Source: Humidesulfovibrio sp. | GTDB taxonomy: Bacteria > Desulfobacterota > Desulfovibrionia > Desulfovibrionales > Desulfovibrionaceae | DNA length: 64,000 nt | Direction: 5' to 3' | Assembly (NCBI RefSeq): GCF_031082295.1 | Contig: NZ_JAVHLD010000007.1 | Span: forward strand, 1 to 64,000 | Part shown: piece by piece, positions 26,249 to 35,260 of the stretch | Layout of the letters: the number at the start of each line of letters is the position of its first letter | Position numbering within the stretch: the stretch's first letter is position 1 | Translations under genes and position numbers: made by a program | Notes under the pieces: model-generated | The model's database searches: none | Seen by the model: the letters and a program-made list of their open reading frames with translations, nothing else | Told to the model about the DNA's origin: nothing

Positions 26249-27526
26249 ATGAGCCCCGCCCCCACCTTCCGCGAGTTCTTCCGCTACTGGCTGCGCCTGG
26301 GGTTCATCAACTTCGGCGGGCCGGCGGGCCAGATCGCCATGATGCACAAGGACATCGTGGACGAGCGGCGATGGGTGCCGGAGAAGCTCTTCCAGCGCGC
26401 GCTGGGCTTCTGCATGATCCTGCCCGGGCCGGAGGCGCACCAGCTGGCCGTGTACCTGGGCTGGCGGCTCTTCGGCTATGGCGGCGGCTGCGTGGCCGGG
26501 CTGTTCTTCCTGCTGCCGTCCGTGGCGCTCATGCTCTTCCTGTCCTGGCTGGCGGCGGCCCATGGCGGCGTGCCGCTGGTCCAGGGCGTGTTCCGGGGCA
26601 TCGCCGGGGCGGTGGTGGCCATCGTGGCCCAGGCCGTGTGGCGCATCGCCAAGAAATCCCTCAAGCACCCCGTGCTGTATGCTTTCGCCGCCGCCAGCTT
26701 CCTCATGGGCTACGCGCTCAGGCTCAAGTTCCCCGGCATCGTGGTGGCGGCGGGGCTGCTGGGGCTGTGGCTGGGCCAGGTGCGGCCGGACATCTTTTGC
26801 CCGAAGGGCGCGTGCGAGCCCGAGGACGAGCTGCCGCCGCCCGCGGCGCGGCCACTAAAGCATCTGGCGCGGGTGGGCGGGGTGTGCGCCGGGCTGTGGC
26901 TGGCGGTGGCCCTGCCGACCTACCTGCTCTCCGGGCCGGACTCGCTGCTGCCGAAGATCCTGAGCTTTTACTCCCGCGCCAGCTTCGTGACCTTTGGCGG
27001 GGCCTACGCGGTGTTGTCCTACGTGTCGGACATGGCCATGCGGCTGGGCTGGGTGGGGCAGGAGCAGCTGGTGCTGGGCCTGGGCCTGGCCGAGACCACG
27101 CCAGGACCGCTCATCATGGTCACGCAGTACGTGGGCTTCCTCACGGCCTGGAACCACCCCGGCGGGCTTGACCCGCTCACGGCGGGCATCCTGGGCGGGC
27201 TCTTGACCACCTTCGGCATGTTCCTGCCGAGCTTCCTGCTGGTGTTCGCGGGCGCGCCGTTCATCGAAGCCCTCACCGCCAACGCCCGGCTGCGGGCGGC
27301 TCTCACGGGCATCACGGCGGCGGTGGTGGGCGTGGTGCTGAAGCTCGGCGTGGTTTTCGCCACGGCCACCTTCTGGCCGAAGTTCCTGGGCGGCGGGGTT
27401 GACCTGTTCGCCGTGGCGGTGGCCGCGGCCTGCGGCGTGGCCCTGTGGCGCTGGAACACCGGGGTGCATTACCTGGTGCTGGCCTGCGGGGCGCTGGGCG
27501 CGGCCATGACCCTGGCGGGTGGGTAG
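26249..27526 (+). CDS. chrA: Chromate/anion transporter, ChrA family
   Basis: A 425-residue protein with two homologous membrane halves, as in long-chain ChrA. The first half shows FINFGGPAGQIAMMHKDIVDE (quoted in part), LPGPEAHQLAVYLGW, and the second FVTFGGAYAVLSYVSD and LGLAETTPGPLIMVTQYVGF, all family motifs. ChrA exports chromate, competing with sulfate; in a sulfate reducer an oxyanion role is reasonable but the true substrate is unknown. GAGGAGAG precedes ATG 26249, only eight bases after the BFD-like gene. Confidence 0.9.
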   Translation: MSPAPTFREFFRYWLRLGFINFGGPAGQIAMMHKDIVDERRWVPEKLFQRALGFCMILPGPEAHQLAVYLGWRLFGYGGGCVAGLFFLLPSVALMLFLSWLAAAHGGVPLVQGVFRGIAGAVVAIVAQAVWRIAKKSLKHPVLYAFAAASFLMGYALRLKFPGIVVAAGLLGLWLGQVRPDIFCPKGACEPEDELPPPAARPLKHLARVGGVCAGLWLAVALPTYLLSGPDSLLPKILSFYSRASFVTFGGAYAVLSYVSDMAMRLGWVGQEQLVLGLGLAETTPGPLIMVTQYVGFLTAWNHPGGLDPLTAGILGGLLTTFGMFLPSFLLVFAGAPFIEALTANARLRAALTGITAAVVGVVLKLGVVFATATFWPKFLGGGVDLFAVAVAAACGVALWRWNTGVHYLVLACGALGAAMTLAGG

Positions 27527-27637
27527 GCTGGGCTTATCTGGCAAATTGCCTTTCGCCAGGGGTTGGAGTAGGAAGCGGCCAGTTGCGGCCCCACCCTCTG
27601 ACCCCCGGGGCCGCGCCGCCATGAACCGGAGACCGCC

Positions 27638-28261
27638 ATGCGCCTCACGCCCCGAATCATCGCCCAATGCTTCTGCATCATCGTCCTGTCCGGCGTTTTC
27701 GCCTTTGGCGTCAACGCGCTGCGGCCCGATGGCCTGCCCCTGGCCCAGGCCGCGGCCAAGCCGGCGCCCAGCGCCGTGAAGCTCTCGCCCGTGACCGGCG
27801 AGATCGCGCTGAAGGACGCGGCCATGCTGTTCCTGTCCGACCGCGCAGTGTTCCTCGACGCCCGCTCGGCCTACGAGTACCAGCTGGGCCACATCAAGGG
27901 CGCGCTCAGCCTGCCCGTGCGCAGCTTCGCCTCGGACTTCCAGGACATCAAGCCCCGGCTGGCGGGCAAGGACGCGGTCATCGCCTACTGCGACGGCGCG
28001 GACTGCCCCCTAAGCCACGCCCTGGCCAAGCACCTGGTCGAGGCCGGGGTCAAGAACGTCTACGTGCTGGTGAACGGCTGGACCCTGTGGCAGGCCGAGA
28101 AGCTGCCGGTGGCCCAGGGAACGGAGGCCCAGGGCGCGCCAGCCAAGGTTTCGGCGGCGGTCCCGGCGGCCAAGCCCGTTTCGGCCAAGGCCAAGGACCC
28201 GGCCAAGGCCAAGGATTCGGACAAGGGCAAGGCCAAGCTGTGCACCGACTGCACCAACTGA
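27638..28261 (+). CDS. Exported rhodanese-like protein
   Basis: A 207-residue protein with an N-terminal signal or anchor (residues about 8-28). The rhodanese domain (about 50-145) has FLDARSAYEYQLGHIKGALS and the active-site loop AYCDGADCPLS with C118. A low-complexity Ala/Lys/Pro tail (KAKDPAKAKDSDKGKAK) ends with a CTDC motif that could bind metal or form a disulfide. GGAGA precedes the ATG. Its stop codon overlaps the next start (TGATG), so the two products are likely made together in the envelope. Confidence 0.85.
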   Translation: MRLTPRIIAQCFCIIVLSGVFAFGVNALRPDGLPLAQAAAKPAPSAVKLSPVTGEIALKDAAMLFLSDRAVFLDARSAYEYQLGHIKGALSLPVRSFASDFQDIKPRLAGKDAVIAYCDGADCPLSHALAKHLVEAGVKNVYVLVNGWTLWQAEKLPVAQGTEAQGAPAKVSAAVPAAKPVSAKAKDPAKAKDSDKGKAKLCTDCTN

Positions 28262-28713
28262 TGCCCCTGCCGTCGCGCGCGGCGGACTTCACGCTGCGCT
28301 TCGCCCTGGCGCTGGTGCTGTTCTACGCCAGCGCGGACAAGCTGCTGCACCCGCAGAATTTCGCGGCCATCGTGGCGGGCTACCACATCCTGCCGGACGC
28401 GCTCATCGCGCCGGTGGCCGTGTGGCTGCCGTGGTTCGAGCTGCTGCTCGGCCTGTGCCTGGTGTCCGGGGTCTGGTGCGAGGGCGCGGCATCGCTCACC
28501 GCCGCGCTGTTCGCCGTGTTCTGGGTGCTGCTCATCGTCAGCTGGGCGCGCGGCATCGACGTGAACTGCGGCTGCTTCTCCACCAGGCCTGTGGACCCCG
28601 ACGCCGAGCCCACGCCCGTGCTCTTCTACGTCGGCCGCGACGCGGCGCTGCTCGGCCTGGCGCTGCTCACGGCCTGGGCGCGGCTCAAGGTGGCGCGGGA
28701 AGGCGCGGAGTAG
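28261..28713 (+). CDS. MauE/DoxX-like membrane protein
   Basis: A 150-residue protein with four hydrophobic helices and the family start FTLRFALALVLFYASADKLLHP. A periplasmic-side pair of cysteines (DVNCGCFST, near residue 102) is typical of the MauE/DoxX-like redox group, which passes electrons or sulfur across the membrane. It overlaps the upstream exported rhodanese gene by one base, which supports a joint sulfur- or thiol-redox role. It ends the plus-strand group that began with the MFS gene. Confidence 0.82.
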   Translation: MPLPSRAADFTLRFALALVLFYASADKLLHPQNFAAIVAGYHILPDALIAPVAVWLPWFELLLGLCLVSGVWCEGAASLTAALFAVFWVLLIVSWARGIDVNCGCFSTRPVDPDAEPTPVLFYVGRDAALLGLALLTAWARLKVAREGAE

Positions 28714-28728
28714 GCGAGGCGTCGAGCC

Positions 28729-29577
28729 CTATTTGATGAACGTCCCGTCCTGATACTCGCGGAAGGCCGCCTGGATCTCCGCCTCGGTGTTCATGACGAT
28801 GGGGCCGCGCCAGGCGATAGGTTCGCCCAGGGGCCGCCCTGTGAGCAGCAGGAAGCGCACGCCCTGTCCGTTCGGCCCGCCGCCCCCCAGCACGCAAAGC
28901 TCGTCCCCATCCTCAAACAGCACCAGGGTGCGGTCCGCCACGGGCGTTCCGTTCACCGAGCCCTGCCCCCCGATGACGTAGATGAAGGCCGTGTACCCGC
29001 GCCGCGTGGGGTGCGTGAACTCCACGCCCGCAGGCACCGAGCAGTCCAGGTACTCCGGGTCGATGACGATCTCCTCCATGGGGCCGCGCAGGCCGCCCAC
29101 CTCGCCGGCGATGACCTTCACGCGGGTTCCGCCGGGCAGCGTCGCCTCGGGGATTTCCGCCGCGGTGATGCCCCGGTAGCGCGGGGCCATCATCTTCTGC
29201 CGCGCCGGGAGGTTGGCCCAGAGCTGGAAGCCGTGCATGGAGCCGTGGGCGTCGCCCTTGGGCATCTCCTGGTGGATGATGCCGCTTCCGGCGGTCATCC
29301 ATTGCACGTCGCCGGAGGAGATGACGCCCGTGTTGCCCATGCTGTCGCCGTGCTCCACGTCGCCCTTGAGCACGTAGGTGATGGTCTCGATGCCGCGATG
29401 CGGATGCCAGGGAAAGCCTTTGAGGAAGTCCGCCGGGTCGTCGGCGCGGAAGTCGTCGAGCATGAGGAAGGGGTCGAAGGTCGGCGCCTCGTAGTAGCCG
29501 AAGATGCGGCGCAGGCGCACGCCCGCTCCCTCGGTGACGCTCTCGCCCCTGTAGATGTCCTTGATGGCCCTGCGCAT
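28729..29577 (-). CDS. Pirin family protein
   Basis: A 282-residue bicupin. The metal ligands of the pirin N-terminal cupin are present: H58, H60 (WHPHRGIETITYVL), H102 and E104 (GSGIIHQEMP). The C-terminal pirin domain follows from about residue 175. Some pirins are quercetin dioxygenases and others are redox-dependent regulators; this one cannot be assigned to either. GGAGG precedes ATG 29577. It lies convergent with the MauE-like gene and downstream of a terminator that ends the exchanger operon. Confidence 0.9.
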   Translation of the reverse strand: MRRAIKDIYRGESVTEGAGVRLRRIFGYYEAPTFDPFLMLDDFRADDPADFLKGFPWHPHRGIETITYVLKGDVEHGDSMGNTGVISSGDVQWMTAGSGIIHQEMPKGDAHGSMHGFQLWANLPARQKMMAPRYRGITAAEIPEATLPGGTRVKVIAGEVGGLRGPMEEIVIDPEYLDCSVPAGVEFTHPTRRGYTAFIYVIGGQGSVNGTPVADRTLVLFEDGDELCVLGGGGPNGQGVRFLLLTGRPLGEPIAWRGPIVMNTEAEIQAAFREYQDGTFIK

Positions 29578-29660
29578 GGCTGTGCCTCCGGTTTGCGGAT
29601 TGCTGATGGGGGCAGGATAGGCCAAGCGGCGGGGATGTCAATCGGGGAGGCGAAATAGAC

Positions 29661-29700
29661 AAGCCCCGCCACCATCCATGCGGACAGCGGCGGGGCCTTG
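29661..29700 (-). terminator. Likely terminator of exchanger operon
   Basis: AAGCCCCGCC and GGCGGGGC form an 8- to 10-bp stem with an 18-base loop, immediately after the minus-strand exchanger stop. The following sequence on the minus strand is only moderately T-rich. Confidence 0.55.
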
Positions 29701-29720
29701 CAGTCTCAATAATACGCGCG

Positions 29721-30956
29721 CTACTCGATGATCCGCTGCTCCACCGCCGCGCCGCGCCGCAGGTCCCAGACGTCGTGGCGTTTCATCCAGACAACGATGA
29801 GGAACAGCGCCACGTAGCCCGCGCTGAAGATCTGGTGGATGCCGTCGGTGTCGCCGCCCCAGGGCAGGTCGAGGTTCATGCCTTCCAGCAGGGACGGCCC
29901 GGCCAGCTGGCCCGCGAACATGAAGAACAAAAGCGCCGCGGCCCCAGGCCCAAGCGACAGCGCGGCCAAGAGCGCCACGGCCAGGAGCGACTGCGCCGCC
30001 GTCAGGAAGAGCTCGTGCAGCTGGTACGGCCCCAGCGGCAGCGGGTGCTCGAAACCGCCGCTGGCCAGTCCGTACACCCCGGGGATCATGCCGACGAGCA
30101 GGGTCCACTGGTTGAGCTTGCTGGAGAGCAGGCTGCCCATGGCCACCGCCGCCTGGCCGCGCAGCACGAACATGATGGCCACGATGAACTCCGGGGCCTC
30201 GCTGGCAATGGGCGCCAGCCACTGCACCAGCAGAAACTCGTTGATGCCGAAGACCTTGCCCGAGGCCACCAGGTTCTCGCTGAACAGCTCGGCGCTGGCC
30301 AGGATGACCCCGGCGGCGAACACGAACAGGCCGATGGTGGCCCAGCGGCGGCGAATCTTGGGCAGCGCGCCGATGAGCTCGGCCGGGCCTTCCAGTTCGC
30401 AGTCCTCGCAGGGGCGCTGGGCCGCCAGCCGGATGTACCAGGCATAGATGGCGAAGAACACCAGTCCGTCGTACCAGGCGAGGCTGCCCTTGATGGGGAT
30501 AAGGAAGGCGTACGCCGTGGCGATGCCCAGAAACAGCACCTCGGTGCGCTGGTCCTGGTGCAGAAACACGCGTCGACGCGACTTGAACCAATGGATGGCG
30601 GCGATGCTCGTCCAGGCCACGCCGATCAGGAGCCGGTTGGCCCCGGTCATGTTGGCGATGGCGTAGTGCGCGTAGTCCGAGCCGGGGTTCTTGCCCGCCT
30701 GCCAGGTGAAGTACATGTCCACCGCGTATTCCGGCAGCACCGCGATGAGCGCCACGACCGCGAGGGCCAGGGTCTGCGGGATGTCCATCTGGGCCACGTC
30801 GCAGGCCCACAGGAGCAGGAACGACGCGCCCAGGATGGCCATGCCGGACAGCAGGGCGGCGGGCGGCGGCGCAAGATGCACGCCGGAAAGCTTGAGCCAC
30901 AGGCCAGGCAGGGTGATCAGCGCGGCGAGGATGAGGGGCAGGGCCTTCTTGTTCAT
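29721..30956 (-). CDS. Sodium/calcium exchanger family membrane protein
   Basis: A 411-residue protein with about eleven helices in two inverted halves. The two alpha-repeats that bind cation are recognisable: LIAVLPEYAVDMYFTWQAG, then IANMTGANRLLIG in the first, and APIASEAPEFIVAIMFVLRG with SSKLNQWTLLVGMIP in the second. These carry the conserved P-E and N residues of the CaCA superfamily. Ion specificity cannot be read. A central loop has CEDCELEGP. Ten consecutive Gs lie just upstream of the start, an odd tract that could slip. It is the last gene of an operon with the small protein and the YkgJ-like protein. Confidence 0.82.
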   Translation of the reverse strand: MNKKALPLILAALITLPGLWLKLSGVHLAPPPAALLSGMAILGASFLLLWACDVAQMDIPQTLALAVVALIAVLPEYAVDMYFTWQAGKNPGSDYAHYAIANMTGANRLLIGVAWTSIAAIHWFKSRRRVFLHQDQRTEVLFLGIATAYAFLIPIKGSLAWYDGLVFFAIYAWYIRLAAQRPCEDCELEGPAELIGALPKIRRRWATIGLFVFAAGVILASAELFSENLVASGKVFGINEFLLVQWLAPIASEAPEFIVAIMFVLRGQAAVAMGSLLSSKLNQWTLLVGMIPGVYGLASGGFEHPLPLGPYQLHELFLTAAQSLLAVALLAALSLGPGAAALLFFMFAGQLAGPSLLEGMNLDLPWGGDTDGIHQIFSAGYVALFLIVVWMKRHDVWDLRRGAAVEQRIIE

Positions 30957-30976
30957 GGGGGGGGGTGGGCTCCGGG

Positions 30977-31234
30977 TTAGCCGTCGGCCAGCAGGCGCTC
31001 GGCCACGGCGACGTCGTACAGGCTGGTGGGGTCGCTTTCCTTGCCGCTGGCCTTGAACATGGCCGCGGCCTGCTCAATGACCTCGTAAGGCAGCCAGTTG
31101 TGCTTGTCCCACACGCTCTGGTCGCTCTGGTGCCACATGCGGAACTCGATGCGCCCGCCGAAGCGCCGCACGTACATGCGCGCCTCCGGGTGCTGGGGGT
31201 TGGGATAGTAGTACAGGCCGAGCTGGTCCTTCAT
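30977..31234 (-). CDS. Small conserved-looking protein of unknown function
   Basis: An 85-residue soluble protein rich in aromatic and charged residues (QLGLYYYPNPQHPEARMYV, then FRMWHQSDQSVWDKHNWLP). The C-terminal half is a helix (PYEVIEQAAAMFKASGK). I do not recognise the family. GGAG lies eight bases before its ATG, within the end of the upstream gene, and the exchanger gene starts 20 bases after it. It is probably translated as the middle gene of this operon. Confidence 0.68.
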   Translation of the reverse strand: MKDQLGLYYYPNPQHPEARMYVRRFGGRIEFRMWHQSDQSVWDKHNWLPYEVIEQAAAMFKASGKESDPTSLYDVAVAERLLADG

Positions 31235-31236
31235 GT

Positions 31237-31995
31237 CTAGAACTCCAGGTTGGTTGGCAGGGGCGTGGCGACGGGCGCGCTCAAGGGGTCGGCCTGCACG
31301 CGCAGGCCGGTGCGGGCGTCCGGGCGCAGGGAGAGCCCTGCGGCGGCGAAAAGGGCGCCCGCGTCGCGGCCGAGGAAAAACTCATGGTACTCCGGCTCGA
31401 TGTTCGCACGTTCGGTGAGCCCGGCGCGGAAGGCGCGGTCGGTGAGCGCCATGCGCGTCAGCTCGTCCTGGGCGTCCAGGGCGTCCTGGCCGCCCGCGCG
31501 CAGGGCCGCGGCCAGGGGCGCGATGCGCGCCGGGGGCACCAGGGCGTCGTGCTCGGCCATGACGGCCAGCAGGCCGTGGCCCTTCGGCAGCAGGTCCGCG
31601 CGGGTCAGGCGGTCGACCTCGTACATGGCGGCGATGGCCTCCGTGTCCTGGCAGGACAGTACGCGGCACTCGACCGGGCGGCGGTCGTACAGGGCGCACT
31701 CGTTGCCGGGCTGGGTCAAAAGGGCGCAGGCCCAGCCGGTGCCGCCGCTGACCCTGTCGGCGTTGGCCCCGCCCCCGCGCAGCTTCAGCACCTCGGTCTG
31801 CAGGGGCAGCAGGCGTCCCTTGGGCTGGTCGAAGCAGAGCTCGCCCGCGCGCAGGGTCACGATCATGGACAGGGCCAGCGCGCCCGGGCCTTCAAAGAGG
31901 GCGAGGTCCTGGGTGTGCAGGGCCGGGCCGCTCTTGCGGCAGCAAGTTCCGCAGCGGCGGCAGACAGGTTTTGTGGAGTCGGGTGCGATTTTCAA
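31237..31995 (-). CDS. YkgJ-type Cys-cluster (zinc/iron-chelating) protein
   Basis: A 252-residue protein with the YkgJ CxxCxxCC cluster near its start (CRRCGTCCRKSGPA, residues about 12-25) and a later ECALYDRRPVECRVLSC motif near residue 100-115 that completes the usual pattern. These proteins bind Zn or an Fe-S cluster; the reaction is unknown. The only suitable start that keeps the cluster is TTG 31995, which has a poor ribosome site, so expression may be low or the start uncertain. The remainder (about 120-250) is helical and specific to this protein. It heads the operon running to 29721. Confidence 0.75.
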   Translation of the reverse strand: MKIAPDSTKPVCRRCGTCCRKSGPALHTQDLALFEGPGALALSMIVTLRAGELCFDQPKGRLLPLQTEVLKLRGGGANADRVSGGTGWACALLTQPGNECALYDRRPVECRVLSCQDTEAIAAMYEVDRLTRADLLPKGHGLLAVMAEHDALVPPARIAPLAAALRAGGQDALDAQDELTRMALTDRAFRAGLTERANIEPEYHEFFLGRDAGALFAAAGLSLRPDARTGLRVQADPLSAPVATPLPTNLEF

Positions 31996-32365
31996 AATAT
32001 TTATTGCCTGAGGGAAGATTTTTTTGCTACGTAATGAACTCTCATCGGGAACAGCTGCTTACCCTGGCGCGGGCCGGAAAGCAACCCGCCGGGACCACCG
32101 GAGACGGTCGTTCCGGCGGAGTGTAATGCTTGCCGGAGTGTGTGTTTTACCGGATTTATGTTGACAAAGACGGTGGATTTTCCGTAACTGATGGGCAATC
32201 ATGCGCTGGACTTGGACGGGGCGGGGTTCATCCCGCCAATTCGTTCTGTAGGCGTCTCGCAAGATGGAGGAAAGGCATCCGACAGAGTCCGCGCGCCAGC
32301 GGACAAGGGCCGGATGGTTTTTGGAGTGTGGCAACATCTTAAATCAAACAACGGAGGTTAAGGGA
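31996..32365. other. Intergenic regulatory region upstream of dsrA
   Basis: 370 bases separating the divergent YkgJ-like gene and dsrA. It holds an AT-rich stretch by the minus-strand start (31990-32045), a 7-bp inverted repeat (CCGCCGG 32086-32092, CCGGCGG 32113-32119) with a nested GACC/GGTC pair, a perfect -35 element, and a strong dsrA ribosome site (GGAGG with AGGGA). No small gene is convincing. Confidence 0.6.
32161..32189 (+). promoter_or_regulatory. Possible dsrA promoter
   Basis: A perfect TTGACA at 32161-32166 with a weak -10 region (GTAACT at 32184-32189, 17-base spacing). If used, the dsr transcript would have a leader of about 170 bases. The poor -10 keeps this tentative. Confidence 0.35.
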
Positions 32366-33679
32366 ATGGCGAAACACAAAACCCCCTTGTTGGACCAGCT
32401 GGAGAGCGGCCCGTGGCCCAGCTTTGTGTCCGACATCAAGCAGGAAGTAGAGCACAGATACGCGAATCCGAAGGGCATCGACTACCAGATTCCCGCGGAG
32501 TGCCCGGACGACCTGCTGGGTATCCTTGAGCTGTCCTATGTCGAAGGTGAGACCCACTGGAAGCATGGCGGCATCGTGGGCGTGTTCGGTTACGGCGGCG
32601 GCGTCATTGGTCGTTACTGCGACCAGCCCGAGAAGTACCCGGGCGTTGCCCACTTCCACACCGTGCGTCTGAACCAGCCCTCCGGCATGTTCTACAAGAC
32701 CGACTTCCTGCGCCAGCTCTGCGACATCTGGGAACTGCGCGGCTCCGGTCTGACCAACATGCACGGCGCCACCGGCGACATCGTGCTTCTGGGCACCAGC
32801 ACTCCCCAGCTGGAAGAAATCTTCTGGGAAGTCACCCACAACATGAACAACGACCTGGGCGGCTCGGGCTCCAACCTGCGCACCCCGGCCTGCTGCCTCG
32901 GTGAGAGCCGCTGCGAGTACGCTTGCTACGACTCTCAGGAGCTGTGCTACAACCTGACCAACGAGTATCAGGACGAACTGCACCGCCCCGCCTTCCCCTA
33001 CAAGTTCAAGTTCAAGTTCGACGGCTGCTCCCTGTGCTGCGTGGCCTCCATCGCCCGCTCCGACATGAGCTTCATCGGCACCTGGCGCGACGAGATCCGC
33101 GTTGACCAGAAAGTCGTTGCCGCTTACGTGGGCGGCGAGCTGGCCCCCAACGCCGGCGCCTACGCCGGTCGCGACTGGGGCAAGTTCGACATCCAGAAGG
33201 AAGTCGTGGACCTGTGCCCCTCCGGCTGCATCCGCTACGAGGGTGGCAAGCTCGAGATCAACAACAAAGAATGCGTCCGCTGCATGCACTGCATCTGCGT
33301 CATGCCCCGCGCGCTCAAGATCGGCAACGACCGCGGCCTGTCCATCCTGGTCGGCGCCAAGGCCCCGATCCTCGACGGCCCGCAGATGGGCTCGCTCACC
33401 ATCCCCTTCATCAAGGCCGAGGGCGACTTCTCCGAGATCAAGGAATTCGTGGAAGCGACCTGGGATTGGTGGATGGAAGAGGGCAAGAACCGCGAGCGCA
33501 TTGGTGAGACCCTGAAGCGCCTCGGCTTCTCTCGCCTGCTCGAAGTTACCGGCACCAAGGCTGATCCGCGCCACGTGAAGGAACCCCGCCACAACCCCTA
33601 CATCTTCTGGAAGGAAGAGGAAGTGGAAGGCGGCTGGCAGCGTGAGATCTCCGATTACCGCTCCAGACACCAGAAATAA
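32366..33679 (+). CDS. dsrA: Dissimilatory sulfite reductase alpha subunit
   Basis: A 437-residue protein, the same length as Desulfovibrio DsrA. With DsrB it forms the siroheme [4Fe-4S] enzyme that reduces sulfite in the cytoplasm, the last step of sulfate respiration. Cluster/siroheme cysteines follow the DsrA pattern: C177 and C183 (CLGESRC), C221 and C225. The second pair reads CSLCC, with an extra C224, where Desulfovibrio proteins I remember have CPNGC or similar. The inserted ferredoxin domain has C284, C303, C306 and C309 (CVRCMHC). The N-terminus (MAKHKTP) and C-terminus ([10 protein letters not shown]) are typical. GGAGG precedes ATG 32366. dsrB follows after 20 bases. Confidence 0.98.
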   Translation: MAKHKTPLLDQLESGPWPSFVSDIKQEVEHRYANPKGIDYQIPAECPDDLLGILELSYVEGETHWKHGGIVGVFGYGGGVIGRYCDQPEKYPGVAHFHTVRLNQPSGMFYKTDFLRQLCDIWELRGSGLTNMHGATGDIVLLGTSTPQLEEIFWEVTHNMNNDLGGSGSNLRTPACCLGESRCEYACYDSQELCYNLTNEYQDELHRPAFPYKFKFKFDGCSLCCVASIARSDMSFIGTWRDEIRVDQKVVAAYVGGELAPNAGAYAGRDWGKFDIQKEVVDLCPSGCIRYEGGKLEINNKECVRCMHCICVMPRALKIGNDRGLSILVGAKAPILDGPQMGSLTIPFIKAEGDFSEIKEFVEATWDWWMEEGKNRERIGETLKRLGFSRLLEVTGTKADPRHVKEPRHNPYIFWKEEEVEGGWQREISDYRSRHQK

Positions 33680-33699
33680 GTAGGACAGGAGGAAACATC

Positions 33700-34845
33700 A
33701 TGGCTTTCATTTCTTCCGGATACAATCCCGCGAAACCGATGGAGGGACGCATCACCGACATCGGTCCGCGTCACTTCACCGACTTCCTGCCCCCGGTCCT
33801 GGCCAAGAACAAAGGCGCCTGGGACTACCACGAGATCATCGAGCCGGGCATCCTGCTGCACGTGGGCCTCTCCGGCGACAAGGTCTACACCGTTCGCTGC
33901 GGCGCTGCCCGTCTGATGTCCGTCACGCACATCCGCGAGATCTGCGACATCGCCGACAAGTACTGCGGCGGTCACCTGCGCTTCACCACCCGCAACAACA
34001 TCGAGTTCATGGTTGCCACTCTTGACGAGGCCAAGGCCCTCAAGACCTTCCTGAACGGCCAGAAGTTCGCGGGCGGCTCCTACAAGTTCCCCGTTGGCGG
34101 CACCGGCGCCGGCGTCACCAACATCGTCCACACCCAGGGTTGGGTCCACTGCCACACGCCCGCCACGGACGCCTCCGGCACCGTCAAGGCGACCATGGAC
34201 GTGGTCTTTGAAGAGTTCCAGCAGATGCGCCTCCCGGCTCCCGTGCGCATCTCCATGGCTTGCTGCCTGAACATGTGCGGCGCGGTGCACTGCTCCGACA
34301 TCGCCATCCTGGGCATCCACCGCAAGCCCCCGATCCTCGACCACGAGAACCTGGACAACATCTGCGAAGTGCCCCTGGCCGTCGCCGCTTGTCCGACCGG
34401 CGCCATCCGCCCGACCAAGATCGAGTTCCAGGGCAAGCAGGTCAACACCGTTGCCGTCAAGAACGAGCGCTGCATGTTCTGCGGTAACTGCTACACCATG
34501 TGCCCGGCCATGCCTCTTGCTGACAAGACCGGTGACGGCATCGCCATCATGGTCGGCGGCAAGATCAGCAACCGCATCACCCAGCCCAAGTTCTCCAAGG
34601 TCGTTGTGCCCTTCATCCCCAACGAGCCCCCGCGTTGGCCGAAAATGACCAAGGTCATCAAGCAGATCCTGGATGCCTACGCCAAGGACGCCCGCAAGTA
34701 CGAGCGTCTGGGCGACTGGGCCAACCGCATCGGCTGGGAGCGCTTCTTCGAGAAGTGCGACCTGGAGTTCTCGGCTCACCTGATCGACGACTTCCGTGAT
34801 CCGGCGTACTACACCTGGCGCCAGACCACCCAGTTCAAGTTCTAG
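33700..34845 (+). CDS. dsrB: Dissimilatory sulfite reductase beta subunit
   Basis: A 381-residue protein, the usual DsrB length. It carries the catalytic siroheme site with DsrA. The siroheme/cluster cysteines are in [15 protein letters not shown] (residues about 187-200) and the earlier [10 protein letters not shown] loop; the ferredoxin domain has CPTGAIRP and [15 protein letters not shown] (about residues 230-275). The N-terminus [10 protein letters not shown] and the end [13 protein letters not shown] match Desulfovibrio DsrB. AGGAGG precedes the ATG. It is co-transcribed with dsrA and followed by a strong hairpin. Confidence 0.98.
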   Translation: MAFISSGYNPAKPMEGRITDIGPRHFTDFLPPVLAKNKGAWDYHEIIEPGILLHVGLSGDKVYTVRCGAARLMSVTHIREICDIADKYCGGHLRFTTRNNIEFMVATLDEAKALKTFLNGQKFAGGSYKFPVGGTGAGVTNIVHTQGWVHCHTPATDASGTVKATMDVVFEEFQQMRLPAPVRISMACCLNMCGAVHCSDIAILGIHRKPPILDHENLDNICEVPLAVAACPTGAIRPTKIEFQGKQVNTVAVKNERCMFCGNCYTMCPAMPLADKTGDGIAIMVGGKISNRITQPKFSKVVVPFIPNEPPRWPKMTKVIKQILDAYAKDARKYERLGDWANRIGWERFFEKCDLEFSAHLIDDFRDPAYYTWRQTTQFKF

Positions 34846-34860
34846 CCAAAGACTGCAAAC

Positions 34861-34888
34861 GGGGCGCGGAGGGCAACCTCCGCGCCCC
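34861..34888 (+). repeat. Very stable hairpin between dsrB and dsrD
   Basis: GGGGCGCGGAGG pairs perfectly with CCTCCGCGCCCC (12 bp, GCAA loop), 15 bases after dsrB. There is no T-run, and an A-rich stretch follows. It is likely to protect the dsrAB mRNA 3' end or reduce read-through, allowing different amounts of DsrAB and DsrD. Confidence 0.8.
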
Positions 34889-34911
34889 TCACAACAAAAA
34901 GGGGCAACACC

Positions 34912-35154
34912 ATGGCGCTCGTTTACGAAGAAGCCAAGGCCAAGATCATCGAGTTCTGCAACTCCAAGGCCAAGAGCAAGAGCAAGTTCTACTTCAACGA
35001 CTTCACCGCCCTCTTCCCCGAAGAGAAGGGCCGCGACGTGAAGAAGATCCTGACCCAGATGATCAACGAGGAAGTCCTCGTGTTCTGGTCCAGCGGCAGT
35101 ACCTCCATGTACGGCCTGGCTGGCGCCGGCAAACACGCCGACGGCGAGGACTAA
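34912..35154 (+). CDS. dsrD: DsrD, allosteric activator of sulfite reductase
   Basis: An 80-residue winged-helix protein matching DsrD: KSKSKFYFNDFTALFPEEKG in the middle and FWSSGSTSMYGLAGAGKH near the end. DsrD occurs in sulfate reducers and has been reported to stimulate DsrAB activity. It lies after dsrB as in Desulfovibrio. The ATG follows AAAAAGGGG. A good terminator closes the transcript 31 bases later. Confidence 0.96.
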   Translation: MALVYEEAKAKIIEFCNSKAKSKSKFYFNDFTALFPEEKGRDVKKILTQMINEEVLVFWSSGSTSMYGLAGAGKHADGED

Positions 35155-35185
35155 ACTCCTCCAGCCTCAAAGCTTAGTTCGAGGG

Positions 35186-35214
35186 GCCTTGCCCAGATAA
35201 TGGGCAAGGCTTTT
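35186..35214 (+). terminator. Rho-independent terminator of dsrABD
   Basis: A perfect 10-bp stem GCCTTGCCCA/TGGGCAAGGC with a GATAA loop and TTTT, then CTCGTTT. It separates dsrABD from the amidase gene, although some read-through is possible. Confidence 0.88.
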
Positions 35215-35260
35215 CTCGTTTGCAAAAGCAAATGCGCCGCACCACCCAGGCCAAAGCCAC

